DNA from: Synechococcus sp. M44_DOE_062
GTDB lineage: Bacteria; Cyanobacteriota; Cyanobacteriia; Thermostichales; Thermostichaceae
Direction of reading: 5' to 3'
NCBI GenBank assembly: GCA_015295985.1
Contig: DVDX01000074.1
Location: 1 to 44,872 of the forward strand
Length of the DNA stretch: 44,872 bases
Shown here piece after piece: positions 1 through 7,466 of the stretch; position 1 is the first letter of the stretch; the number at the start of each line of letters is the position of its first letter. Below the pieces are notes generated by a model that had not been told where the DNA came from, searched no databases, and saw only the letters and a program-made list of their open reading frames with translations. A program made the position numbers and the translations under genes.

Positions 1-46
1 GTAGAGTGATCAAAAAACCGTTGAAAGTTGAAGAAGGGGTTGCCGC

Positions 47-1462
47 TTGCAGGATTGGCAGCAAATCCAACAGGCCCTCAAGCAACACTGGGGTTACGAG
101 ACGCTGCGCCCACCGCAGGATCAGGTGATCCGGGCCCTGCTGGACAAACGCGACGCGCTGGTGGTGTTGCCGACGGGGTTTGGCAAATCCCTGTGCTTTC
201 AGCTCGTAGCCCTGCTGCAAAAAGGGGTGACGCTGGTGGTCTCGCCCCTAATTGCTCTCATGGAAGACCAAGTTCAGGATCTCTGGAAACGCAAGCTGCC
301 AGCAGCCTGTCTCCACAGTGAACTGGATCCAGCCCTGCGCAAGCGGGTGTTGAAGGCCCTTGAAGAAAACCGACTGCGCCTGCTCTATCTGGGGCCAGAG
401 ACCCTATTCAGCCCCCCCGTTTGGCAACGGCTGCAACAGCCTCAGGTGCAAATCAACGGCCTGATTGTGGATGAGGCCCATACGTTGGTGCATTGGGGGG
501 GATCCTTTCGACCCGACTACCGCCGCCTAGGATTGCTGCGCCCGGCTCTGGCCCCGCTGAAGCCCGCCTTTCCCATTGCCGCTTTTACCGCCACGGCTGA
601 TCCCCAAACCTGCAGCCGCCTCAGCCAAATCCTGGGGCTACGGGATCCGGAGTGCATTCGCGCCGATCCCCTGCGGGCTAACCTCTCCCTCAACGTGGCG
701 ATAGCCTGGAGCCCGGCACATCGTCGTTGTCGCCTGCTGCGATTCCTGGGGGAAAATCCCGGCGCGGGACTGGTGTATGTGCGCACCCGGCGAGATGGGG
801 AAGAGCTGGCCGAGTGGCTGGGCCGACAGAATTTGAAAACCGCCACCTACCACGGGGGACTGGAAGCAGGAGCCCGCCGTCGGCTGGAACGGGCCTGGCT
901 GCAGGGGGAACTGCGCTTTCTGGTTTGCACCAACGCCTTTGGCCTGGGCATCAACAAGCTGGACGTGCGTTGGGTGCTGCATTTTCATCCCCCACCCACT
1001 TTGATGGATTATTTGCAAGAGGTAGGACGAGGCGGTCGGGATGGTGGCCCTTGCCGGGCCCTGATGCTGGTCTCGGAGCCGACGGGCCTGCTGGATCCCA
1101 GCGATCGCCGGCGCCAAGCCTATTTCTATTCCCAACAGGAGCGCCTTCAGGCCCAAGCACGCCACCTGCTCCAGACCTTGCCCCAGCAGGGATCCTACGC
1201 CGACCTGCCCCCCGGAGAGGCACGGGTGGCCCTGGGTCTGTTGCAAGAGATGGGCTGCCTGCACTGGCCGGATCCCTTTCACTTTCAGGTGTTGCACCGC
1301 CGTTGGCAGCCTTTAAGACGAGAAGATCCCTGGCGGGGCATAGAGGATCTGATCCACACTCGCGGCTGTCGGTGGCAGGCGATCCTGCCCCATTTTGGCT
1401 ACCCTGGGGAGCAGCCCGGCCTGCCCTGTGGCACCTGCGACCGCTGTCGGCCTTCTCGTTAG
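47..1462 (+). CDS. recQ: RecQ-family ATP-dependent DNA helicase, short form
   Basis: A 3'-5' superfamily 2 DNA helicase that unwinds recombination and repair intermediates. Seen: Walker A LPTGFGKS at residues 41-48, DEAH box at 142-145, motif VI QEVGRGGRDG, and a C-terminal cysteine cluster ending CGTCDRCR that fits the RecQ zinc-binding subdomain. At 471 residues it is about 140 shorter than E. coli RecQ and stops just after the zinc site, so the winged-helix and HRDC domains appear to be absent. The start is TTG at 47, with a purine-rich AAGAAGGGG eight bases upstream and an in-frame stop at 29-31, so the gene is probably complete at the left edge. Family assignment is firm; which RecQ paralogue it is remains open. 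Confidence 0.9.
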   Translation: MQDWQQIQQALKQHWGYETLRPPQDQVIRALLDKRDALVVLPTGFGKSLCFQLVALLQKGVTLVVSPLIALMEDQVQDLWKRKLPAACLHSELDPALRKRVLKALEENRLRLLYLGPETLFSPPVWQRLQQPQVQINGLIVDEAHTLVHWGGSFRPDYRRLGLLRPALAPLKPAFPIAAFTATADPQTCSRLSQILGLRDPECIRADPLRANLSLNVAIAWSPAHRRCRLLRFLGENPGAGLVYVRTRRDGEELAEWLGRQNLKTATYHGGLEAGARRRLERAWLQGELRFLVCTNAFGLGINKLDVRWVLHFHPPPTLMDYLQEVGRGGRDGGPCRALMLVSEPTGLLDPSDRRRQAYFYSQQERLQAQARHLLQTLPQQGSYADLPPGEARVALGLLQEMGCLHWPDPFHFQVLHRRWQPLRREDPWRGIEDLIHTRGCRWQAILPHFGYPGEQPGLPCGTCDRCRPSR

Positions 1463-1586
1463 CCTGTTGTTTGCCCTCAGCAACCCAGTGGGAGCAGTGG
1501 CTATGGAGAGAAAATAGCTGGGAGGAAAGAGCCTCTCTTCTCTCTTCTCGCTCCTCACTGCTCTAATTGCTGACGACCTTCCGGCT

Positions 1587-3467
1587 GTGCCCATGAGTGT
1601 TTCCGGATCTGCGCTTGAGGAACTTGACCGACCCTTGTCCCTAGCCCGGCAGGTGGCGCAACTGTTGGTGGTGCCGGTCTCGGCCCGTCTGGGATCCCAA
1701 GCCTGCTGTCGAGACACTCTCAAGCGACTGATCCAGGAAGTGGGGATCGGAGGTATCTGGCTCACCGAAGGACACGTCGCAGAAGCCCTGTTGCTGGTGG
1801 AAGAGGTGCAGGCATGGGCTGCTCTGCCCCTTTTGGTGGCGGTAGAGGCTAGTCGTGGGCTGGCCTTACAGGGGGCTACCTCCTTTCCCCATCCCCTGGG
1901 GTTGAGCCGTCTGGGATCGGAGGCAGAATGCTGGGCAGAACAGTGGGGTCGGATCACGGCGCGGGAGGCGGCGGCCATCGGCATCAATTGGCTGCTCAAC
2001 CCGGTGGCAGAGCCGCTGGGGGAAGGGATGGGATCCCTGGCTTTGGCGGAGGATCCCCTGTCTGCTTTGCAACTGGCGCGAGCTTTTGTGCGTGGATGTG
2101 AGCAAGCGGTTCCCGAAGGGATCCTGACCACAGCCAGTTCCTTTCCGGGCCAAGGGGGAGTAAAGCCGGTTCAGGCTGGAGCGGAGCCGATTCCGGTCGC
2201 CTTGGCAGGCCCTGGGCCGAAGGCAGGAGACGTTCCCTGGTGTCCCCGTCTGAGCCTAACCCCAGCGCAGCTTCAAGAGGGGCCTTGGCTGCCTTTTCGA
2301 GGTTTGGTGGAGCAGGTTGGGGCAATCTTGGTTTCTCATGTGGTGCTGCCGGAGTGGGATGAGCGCTGGCCTATCACCCTCCTGCCAGGGCGGCTGACCC
2401 AACTGTTGCGCCAGGAATGGGGGTTTGGCGGGCTTATCGTCGTGGACAGCCTTGATCAAGGCTGCTTGGCAGAGCTGGCCAATGCTAGCGGGCCCAACTC
2501 ATTGGCCGTGCGGGCTTTCCAGGCTGGTGCCGACTTGATTTTGGCCCCCCCCGATCCGATGGCATCCTTGGCAGCCGTCTTGGAAGCGGTGCAACAGGGA
2601 TCCCTCAGCGCCGCCCAGCTTGCCCAGTCGGTGACGCGGGTTCTGCGGGCCAAACAGCGAATTCTACCTGCTGCCTCAGCTCTCCTCAAGCAGGTGTGGC
2701 CGGCCTTGGCGGAAACGGATTTCAGCGCCGTTGGCGGATGGATGGGGGCTAAGGATCCCACCGATCCGCGCCTCAACCGTGGCTCTCCCGCCGAGCAACT
2801 GAAGCCTTTGCTGCTGGGGGATCCCATCCCCAAGGACAAGGACTACGGCCCGCTGACGCGAACGGCGTTGGGAAAGTTGTTCAACAGGCGCTCCCACCTA
2901 CCCTCTGCTTTGCACAGAGCTGCCCAGATGAGATCCCTCTTGGCCGAGAAGGACATTGCTCCCTGCCAAGCGGCTATGGCCCGCGGTGGCGTAGAAGGAG
3001 GACGGCCCCTCAGCCCGCCCACAGAGCCCGGATGGTTGAACTGGATCTGGCAGGATCCCCCCTTGGGTGCTGCCGATGTGCAGTTGCAGTCTCCCGCCCT
3101 CCATGTTCCGGCAGCCTTGGGCATGCTTCCTGTGCTCAGCAATGCCCTTACCCCTCTGCCTTGGCTGGAAGCCGCTCTAAACAATGCCCCAGGGTTGATC
3201 TTCCAAGGTTTCCTTCGGGATCCCTTGCCCAACTATGTGCTGGATTGGCTGCAACACCATCGGGAGCGGGTGGCAGCCGTCGTCATTTATGGTAAGTTAT
3301 CTCTCTACCGCCGCCTGCAGGTGCACTTTCCATGGGCCAATGCCATCCACAGCCTCAACCGGGATCCCTGGGCTCAAGCGGAGGTGATGGAGCGGCTCTT
3401 CCCCCACCGCGTTATCTCAGAGGGATCGCAGTCTCAGGCGGCTCGGCAAACCATTAAGAAAAAGTAA
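1587..3467 (+). CDS. Glycoside hydrolase family 3-like protein
   Basis: The N-terminal 350 residues read as a GH3 barrel of the beta-N-acetylhexosaminidase/beta-glucosidase type: an early GGIWL strand, a LLVAVEASRG segment, the conserved SHP-like stretch, and IVVDSLDQG carrying the expected nucleophile Asp at about residue 287. The NagZ-type acid/base loop (KHFPGHG...DSH) is altered to SSFPGQGG with no DSH, so the catalytic mechanism or activity may differ. Residues from about 360 to 626 have no recognised domain. There is no clear signal peptide. The start could be GTG 1587 or ATG 1593, two codons apart. It follows recQ by 124 bases and may be transcribed with it. A role in peptidoglycan recycling is only inference. 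Confidence 0.75.
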   Translation: MPMSVSGSALEELDRPLSLARQVAQLLVVPVSARLGSQACCRDTLKRLIQEVGIGGIWLTEGHVAEALLLVEEVQAWAALPLLVAVEASRGLALQGATSFPHPLGLSRLGSEAECWAEQWGRITAREAAAIGINWLLNPVAEPLGEGMGSLALAEDPLSALQLARAFVRGCEQAVPEGILTTASSFPGQGGVKPVQAGAEPIPVALAGPGPKAGDVPWCPRLSLTPAQLQEGPWLPFRGLVEQVGAILVSHVVLPEWDERWPITLLPGRLTQLLRQEWGFGGLIVVDSLDQGCLAELANASGPNSLAVRAFQAGADLILAPPDPMASLAAVLEAVQQGSLSAAQLAQSVTRVLRAKQRILPAASALLKQVWPALAETDFSAVGGWMGAKDPTDPRLNRGSPAEQLKPLLLGDPIPKDKDYGPLTRTALGKLFNRRSHLPSALHRAAQMRSLLAEKDIAPCQAAMARGGVEGGRPLSPPTEPGWLNWIWQDPPLGAADVQLQSPALHVPAALGMLPVLSNALTPLPWLEAALNNAPGLIFQGFLRDPLPNYVLDWLQHHRERVAAVVIYGKLSLYRRLQVHFPWANAIHSLNRDPWAQAEVMERLFPHRVISEGSQSQAARQTIKKK

Positions 3468-3517
3468 ATACTCTTACAGATTATTGGCAGGAAAAGGCTC
3501 CTGGGTTATCGTGTTGG

Positions 3518-4060
3518 TTGAAATGTAAAAGATTGAAACGGTTTCTCTCAGCGTTGTCTGTGTCTCCCTCCCTCTCAGACACCACTCAATCCCGCAGCGG
3601 CCAGTCCTCGACTGGCAGTTGGGTTGAGTTTGAGCAAAAGCAGCTTCAATCTCCATCCCAACAGCGTTTACAGCCCTTCCTCAAATCCTTGCAGCAGCTC
3701 TTGACCAGTATCTGGGCCCAAAAAACTCGCTGGGGTCTTGCCCTCCTTAGCCTGGGGCTGGGGATATTCACTTGGGCTTGGCTAGGTGCTGGGGCTCGTC
3801 TGGATCCCTACACCGCAGCCGTCCTTAGCTTGGAGGGGCAGGTTAGCCACGGTGCATCCTTGTTTGCCCTCAACTGTGCCGCCTGCCATGGGGAAGAAGC
3901 GGATGGGCGGGTGGGGCCCAGTCTGCGGGGAGTGAGCAGCCGCCGCTCGGATCGGTTTATTATTCAGCAAGTAACCGGTGGCAAAACGCCTCCCATGCCC
4001 CAGTTCCAGCCGGATCCCCAGGAGATGGCGGATCTGCTCAGCTACTTGAAAACCCTCTGA
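3518..4060 (+). CDS. Membrane-anchored c-type cytochrome, possibly cytochrome cM
   Basis: A monohaem electron carrier. CAACH (residues 120-124) is the haem attachment site, and TPPMPQF supplies the likely axial Met at 160. One hydrophobic helix at about 72-91 precedes the haem domain and would anchor it at the lumenal or periplasmic face. The architecture of one helix plus a roughly 80-residue class I domain resembles cyanobacterial cytochrome cM, but cytochrome c6-like paralogues cannot be excluded. The first 70 residues are polar and unlike the family; TTG at 3518 is the longest start, and TTG 3554 or GTG 3560 are alternatives. The next gene begins 9 bases after the stop, so the two probably form an operon. 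Confidence 0.8.
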   Translation: MKCKRLKRFLSALSVSPSLSDTTQSRSGQSSTGSWVEFEQKQLQSPSQQRLQPFLKSLQQLLTSIWAQKTRWGLALLSLGLGIFTWAWLGAGARLDPYTAAVLSLEGQVSHGASLFALNCAACHGEEADGRVGPSLRGVSSRRSDRFIIQQVTGGKTPPMPQFQPDPQEMADLLSYLKTL

Positions 4061-4069
4061 GGCCGTTTC

Positions 4070-4741
4070 ATGGGCCTGGCCCAGCAGCTTGCTTGCTATG
4101 CTCTCTGGCTGGCCTCCGTATTTGCATTTGCGGAATGGCTGCGCTCTCGGCAGGTGGACGGGGAATGGGTGCGTAAGGTCATCCACATTGGTGTAGGCAA
4201 TATCATTTTGTTGGCCTGGGCTTTGCAAGTGCCCCGCTGGCTGGGGGTGGGGTTCTCTCTGGTGTTTGCCGGCTTGGCGCTCCTCTCCTACCAAGTGGCC
4301 ATCTTGCCCAGCCTGAATGGAGTGGGTCGCCGCAGCTTCGGCACCTGTTTCTACGCCATCAGCATTGGCCTGCTGCTGTTTTGGTTTTGGTGGCCCCAGC
4401 GACAGGTGTTCGCGGTGATTGGCATACTGGTGATGACGTGGGGCGACGCCTTGGCGGGTCTGGTGGGCAAAACTTGGGGCAAACACTCCTATCAACTGGG
4501 ATCCCTTCAAAAAAGCTGGGAGGGATCCCTGACCATGTGGGCGGTGAGCAGCTTGGTGATCGCGGCTCTGCTGCTGGGGTACTTTGGCTTCTCTCCCCCT
4601 TTGCTCGGAGTAAGCCTTTTGGTGGGAGGAATGGCCATGGGACTGGAGGTGTTCTCTTGGTGGGGGTTGGATAACCTAACTGTGCCCCTGGCCAGTGCTG
4701 GCCTCTGTTTTGCTCTGCTGCAGATCCTCAATTATTTGTAA
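4070..4741 (+). CDS. Phytol/polyprenol kinase family membrane protein (VTE5/DGK-like)
   Basis: A 223-residue polytopic membrane protein with about six to seven hydrophobic segments. Conserved polar stretches RKVIHIGVGN near the N-terminus, GDALAGLVGKTWG in the middle and KSWEGSLTM are typical of the CTP-dependent dolichol/phytol kinase and CDP-diacylglycerol synthase-like fold. In cyanobacteria and plastids the VTE5 branch phosphorylates phytol released from chlorophyll, feeding tocopherol and chlorophyll salvage; that role is inferred from family. ATG 4070 has GAGG eight bases upstream. It starts 9 bases after the cytochrome gene. Its stop codon overlaps an NtcA-box-like sequence that may serve the downstream glutamate dehydrogenase gene. 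Confidence 0.8.
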   Translation: MGLAQQLACYALWLASVFAFAEWLRSRQVDGEWVRKVIHIGVGNIILLAWALQVPRWLGVGFSLVFAGLALLSYQVAILPSLNGVGRRSFGTCFYAISIGLLLFWFWWPQRQVFAVIGILVMTWGDALAGLVGKTWGKHSYQLGSLQKSWEGSLTMWAVSSLVIAALLLGYFGFSPPLLGVSLLVGGMAMGLEVFSWWGLDNLTVPLASAGLCFALLQILNYL

Positions 4742-4751
4742 TATCTGCTAC
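4738..4751 (+). promoter_or_regulatory. NtcA-box-like site GTA-N8-TAC upstream of gdhA
   Basis: GTA at 4738-4740 and TAC at 4749-4751 are separated by exactly eight bases, the consensus core bound by the nitrogen regulator NtcA. It lies 62 bases before the glutamate dehydrogenase start. A TATAGC/TAGCGT -10-like element follows at 4779-4786, somewhat further than the usual 22-23 bases. The core occurs by chance about once per 4 kb, so location is the main support. Confidence 0.4.
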
Positions 4752-4813
4752 AGAAGTCTCCTCTCCGATCCCCGGCGGTATAGCGTGGAAACAGCCCTTT
4801 CTTCTTCTCCACC

Positions 4814-6106
4814 ATGGCTGCAAGTTCTGCGCTGGCCTCTTCTGCCCCGCCCTCTCCCGCCCACATCTGTCCCTTTGCCCAGGCCTGTAGCTACCTGGAT
4901 TGGGCAGCTCGCGAGCTGAAGCTGGATCCCGGCTGGGTGGCGATCCTCAGCACTCCCCGCAAAGTGGTGACGGTGGCGATCCCCGTGCGGCTGGACAACG
5001 GACACATCCAGGTGCTGGCGGGCCATCGGGTGCAGCATTGCAACGTTCTCGGCCCTTACAAAGGGGGGATCCGCTACCATCCCGCGGTCACCCTTGAAGA
5101 GGTCTCGGCCTTAGCGATGCTTATGACCTGGAAATGTGCCCTCATGGGCATTCCCTACGGTGGGGCCAAAGGGGGGATCCCCATCGATCCGAGGCGTTAT
5201 TCGGTCTCGGAGCTGGAGCGCATCACCCGCCGTTACATCAGCGAGCTGATCAAGGATATCGGCCCTGCAGAGGATATTCCCGCTCCAGACATGGGAACTT
5301 CCGCCCGTGAGATGGCCTGGATGATGGATACCTATTCCATGAATGTCGGGCATGCGGTGCCGGGAGTGGTAACGGGCAAACCTCTCTCGATTGGGGGATC
5401 TCGGGGGCGAGAACTGGCCACCGGACGGGGGGTGATGATCACCGTACGGGAAGCCTTGGCCCGACGCGGTGGATCCCTGGCGGGGGCAACGGTGTTGATC
5501 CAAGGTTTTGGCAATGTGGGCGGGGCAGCGGCCAGCTTGCTGCATGAGGCGGGAGCCAAGATTGTGGCGGTTTCCGGCAGTTCTGGGGGCCTTTACAACC
5601 CCAAAGGACTGGATATCCCTGCCCTCAAAGCCTACATGAAGGAACAGGGAGGCCGCATGGCAGGCTTTCCACAAGCTGAGCCCATCAGCAACGCCGAGCT
5701 GCTGGTGCAAAAAGCGGACGTGTTGATCCCTGCCGCTCTAGAAAATCAAATTACTGAAGCCAACGCCCACCAAATTCAAGCCCAGATCGTGGCAGAAGCT
5801 GCCAACGGGCCAACCACTCTCGCCGCCGATCGAATTTTGGAATCGCGAGGGATCCAGGTATTGCCGGATATTCTGACCAATGCCGGTGGAGTGGTGGTGA
5901 GCTACCTGGAGTGGGTGCAGGGACTCTCTTATGTCTTCTGGGATGAGGAGCGGGTCAATCAAGAGATGGAAGGTCTGATGGTACGTGCCTTTGAACGGGT
6001 GGTGCAAGAGGCCGAGCAGCGGCAAGTGTCGCTGCGACTGGCTGCCTACACCCTGGGGGTAGGCCGAGTGGCCCAAGCCCTACAGGATCGCGGCCTTTAC
6101 CCGTAA
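4814..6106 (+). CDS. gdhA: Glutamate dehydrogenase (Glu/Leu/Phe/Val family)
   Basis: A cytosolic NAD(P)-dependent amino acid dehydrogenase interconverting glutamate with 2-oxoglutarate and ammonium. Seen: the substrate-binding segment GPYKGGIRYHP, the catalytic-lysine motif PYGGAKGGI, an adjacent APDMGT region, and a Rossmann fold opening with LIQGFGNVGGAAA for the cofactor. The length of 430 residues is normal for the hexameric bacterial enzyme. The first 25 residues are Ala/Ser/Pro-rich and probably not part of the fold. ATG 4814 lacks a clear Shine-Dalgarno sequence. Context suggests nitrogen control through the GTA-N8-TAC element just upstream. Glutamate specificity over Leu/Phe is the likely reading but is not proven by sequence alone. 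Confidence 0.9.
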   Translation: MAASSALASSAPPSPAHICPFAQACSYLDWAARELKLDPGWVAILSTPRKVVTVAIPVRLDNGHIQVLAGHRVQHCNVLGPYKGGIRYHPAVTLEEVSALAMLMTWKCALMGIPYGGAKGGIPIDPRRYSVSELERITRRYISELIKDIGPAEDIPAPDMGTSAREMAWMMDTYSMNVGHAVPGVVTGKPLSIGGSRGRELATGRGVMITVREALARRGGSLAGATVLIQGFGNVGGAAASLLHEAGAKIVAVSGSSGGLYNPKGLDIPALKAYMKEQGGRMAGFPQAEPISNAELLVQKADVLIPAALENQITEANAHQIQAQIVAEAANGPTTLAADRILESRGIQVLPDILTNAGGVVVSYLEWVQGLSYVFWDEERVNQEMEGLMVRAFERVVQEAEQRQVSLRLAAYTLGVGRVAQALQDRGLYP

Positions 6107-6160
6107 ACCGGGAACTCTTGGCTCAACAAGCCTACTTGCCAAGGTTCGATTGCCCTTTTC

Positions 6161-6526
6161 TCAAGCCCGACGGCGTTCTTGCTCCTGCTCTTCCTGCTGC
6201 TGCCATTGCTTGAGCAGCTCTTTTGCCGCCTGTGGGGTAAAGTAGTCCAGCTCCATCAGCTTGCGGTAAGTCAGAATTTGCCGCATCTCCAGGGGCATGT
6301 CTGCTTTTTGGTAGAAGTAGCGAATGCGATTGATGTTTTGCTCCATTTCGGTAAACTCTTGCTCCCGCTTCATCTGCTTTTCCTGCTTGAGCACCTCATG
6401 GGGAGCCGAAAGGCGGTTGTAGTTGGGGATCCGTTGCGTGCCTGTGGTTTTGCTCGCAGCAGGCACACGGTGGCCTCCGGTTTGTCGGTTGTTGGCCTTG
6501 TTGGAATTGAAGAAGAAAGAGAGCAT
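6161..6526 (-). CDS. Conserved-looking small hypothetical protein, helical C-terminal half
   Basis: I do not recognise a family. The protein is about 121 residues and strongly polar: an Asn/Thr/Gly-rich N-terminus, then a charged helical region with EQNINRIRYFYQKADMP and LTYRKLMELDYFTPQAAKELL, ending in a run of Gln/Glu/Arg (QQQEEQEQERRRA) likely to be coiled coil or disordered. No membrane segment is visible. ATG at 6526 is preferred over the upstream TTG at 6532 because GAGG lies seven bases before the ATG. It is convergent with gdhA. Its ribosome-binding region is formed by the inner copy of a 29-base tandem repeat, which is unusual. Confidence 0.65.
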   Translation of the reverse strand: MLSFFFNSNKANNRQTGGHRVPAASKTTGTQRIPNYNRLSAPHEVLKQEKQMKREQEFTEMEQNINRIRYFYQKADMPLEMRQILTYRKLMELDYFTPQAAKELLKQWQQQEEQEQERRRA

Positions 6527-6530
6527 CGGC

Positions 6531-6588
6531 AAACCTCACACAAATAGATAGACAGCGGGAAACCTCACACAAATAGATAGACGGCGGG
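6531..6588. repeat. Two tandem 29-base repeats at the start of the small hypothetical gene
   Basis: Bases 6531-6559 and 6560-6588 are the same 29-base unit (AAACCTCACACAAATAGATA then GAC[A/G]GCGGG) with a single A/G difference. On the minus strand the copy nearest the gene supplies the TGAGG ribosome-binding sequence, so the duplication leaves a second unused copy just upstream. Confidence 0.9.
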
Positions 6589-6879
6589 AGCTTAACGCCA
6601 AGTCAACACTATCAAGTTTAGGTGAAGAAGCTTGTGATCCAGATTCTCCTTGGAAAAACCCGTACTCCTGAAGAGACGCTGTATCTCTCCACCTCTCCTA
6701 CCCCCGCGGATGGTTAAGGGAAAGATGGGGTTTGGCCTCAAGCCAATCTACTCATGAGTCAAGCCTACCGTATTTACACGGAAAATGACTGGGATCACGC
6801 CCGGAAGCCCAAGATATTTACGTATCTTCACGCCCTTGCGTTCGGGATCCCTGTATCGGATGTACTTTCCCGCAGGCCG
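6589..6879. other. Intergenic region, nothing recognised
   Basis: With the tandem repeat, this makes a 353-base gap between the hypothetical gene and the XRE gene. It should contain the promoter of the hypothetical gene on the minus strand. I see no convincing gene, terminator or repeat here; an open frame on the plus strand from 6754 runs antisense through the XRE gene and is a shadow. Confidence 0.5.
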
Positions 6880-7137
6880 CTACAGGTGGGATTCGTCTCC
6901 GCTCAGCAGCCAAGTGACCGATACCCCCAACGCCTTGGCAAAGGCCACCAGTTCCTTGTCAATGACGCGCCGTTTTCCCTTTTCCACTTGGCCGATCTTG
7001 ACGTAGTCCAACTGCACACCGTACTTGGCCAAGCGGCCCGCCAGTTGATCTTGGGTGAGTTGCAGCTTCTCCCGTACCCAGCGCACCCGTTCCCCAATCA
7101 AGTTGGCCGATGGATGGTGCCGCTCGTTAGACTCCAT
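6880..7137 (-). CDS. XRE-family helix-turn-helix regulator
   Basis: An 85-residue DNA-binding protein made almost entirely of one Cro/C1-type helix-turn-helix: IGERVRWVREKLQLTQDQLAGRLAKYG, then VKIGQVEKGKRRVIDKELVAFAKALGVSVTWLL. The order of helices and the LTQDQLA and QVEKGKR motifs are classic for the family. No sensor domain is present. ATG 7137 is chosen because the longer open frame to 7281 adds 48 residues with no family resemblance. It is divergent from the sigma-factor gene. A 9-base inverted repeat, CGAAAATCG at 7302-7310 and CGATTTTCG at 7422-7430, lies in the shared gap and could be an operator; that is inference. Confidence 0.75.
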   Translation of the reverse strand: MESNERHHPSANLIGERVRWVREKLQLTQDQLAGRLAKYGVQLDYVKIGQVEKGKRRVIDKELVAFAKALGVSVTWLLSGDESHL

Positions 7138-7466
7138 AGGAGCAGAAAGCTGTGAATACTGTGAATATTCTTTTCTAAACTGAGGAAGTCGAGGGATCCC
7201 CACAGGGTAGCCTAAGCTGGCAAGGTTCACTTTTCCTGGGATCCCACCCGTTAGCCGTTGAGCTGACCAGCTCACGAACAATCTTACCTCAAGGTCTAGA
7301 TCGAAAATCGCTTACCGTTTTTCAGCGGGCGACCCCTTGCTCGCAAGGACTTGGCGGACGGGATCCCTGCTGTTCCCGCATCCAAGCGGAAAAATCTCCG
7401 GACAAAAAAGAGGGGCATGATCGATTTTCGCTCGCAGCAGCAGCAGAAACCTTTCTAGACTGGGAG
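7138..7466. other. Divergent intergenic region between XRE regulator and sigma factor
   Basis: A gap of 329 bases that should hold both promoters. Visible structures are GAGCT-GACC-AGCTC near 7259-7274, CCTTGC-TC-GCAAGG near 7333-7348, and the spaced inverted repeat CGAAAATCG/CGATTTTCG. No clear -35/-10 pair could be picked with confidence. Confidence 0.4.

Noticed and set aside
6117-6143. Inverted repeat CTTGGC/GCCAAG between convergent gdhA and the hypothetical gene as a terminator
   Set aside because: The loop is 15 bases, the stem only 6 pairs, and no T run follows on either strand.
6754-7155. Plus-strand open frame of 133 codons opposite the XRE gene
   Set aside because: It lies antisense to a well-formed helix-turn-helix protein, has no recognisable motifs and is best explained as a shadow frame.
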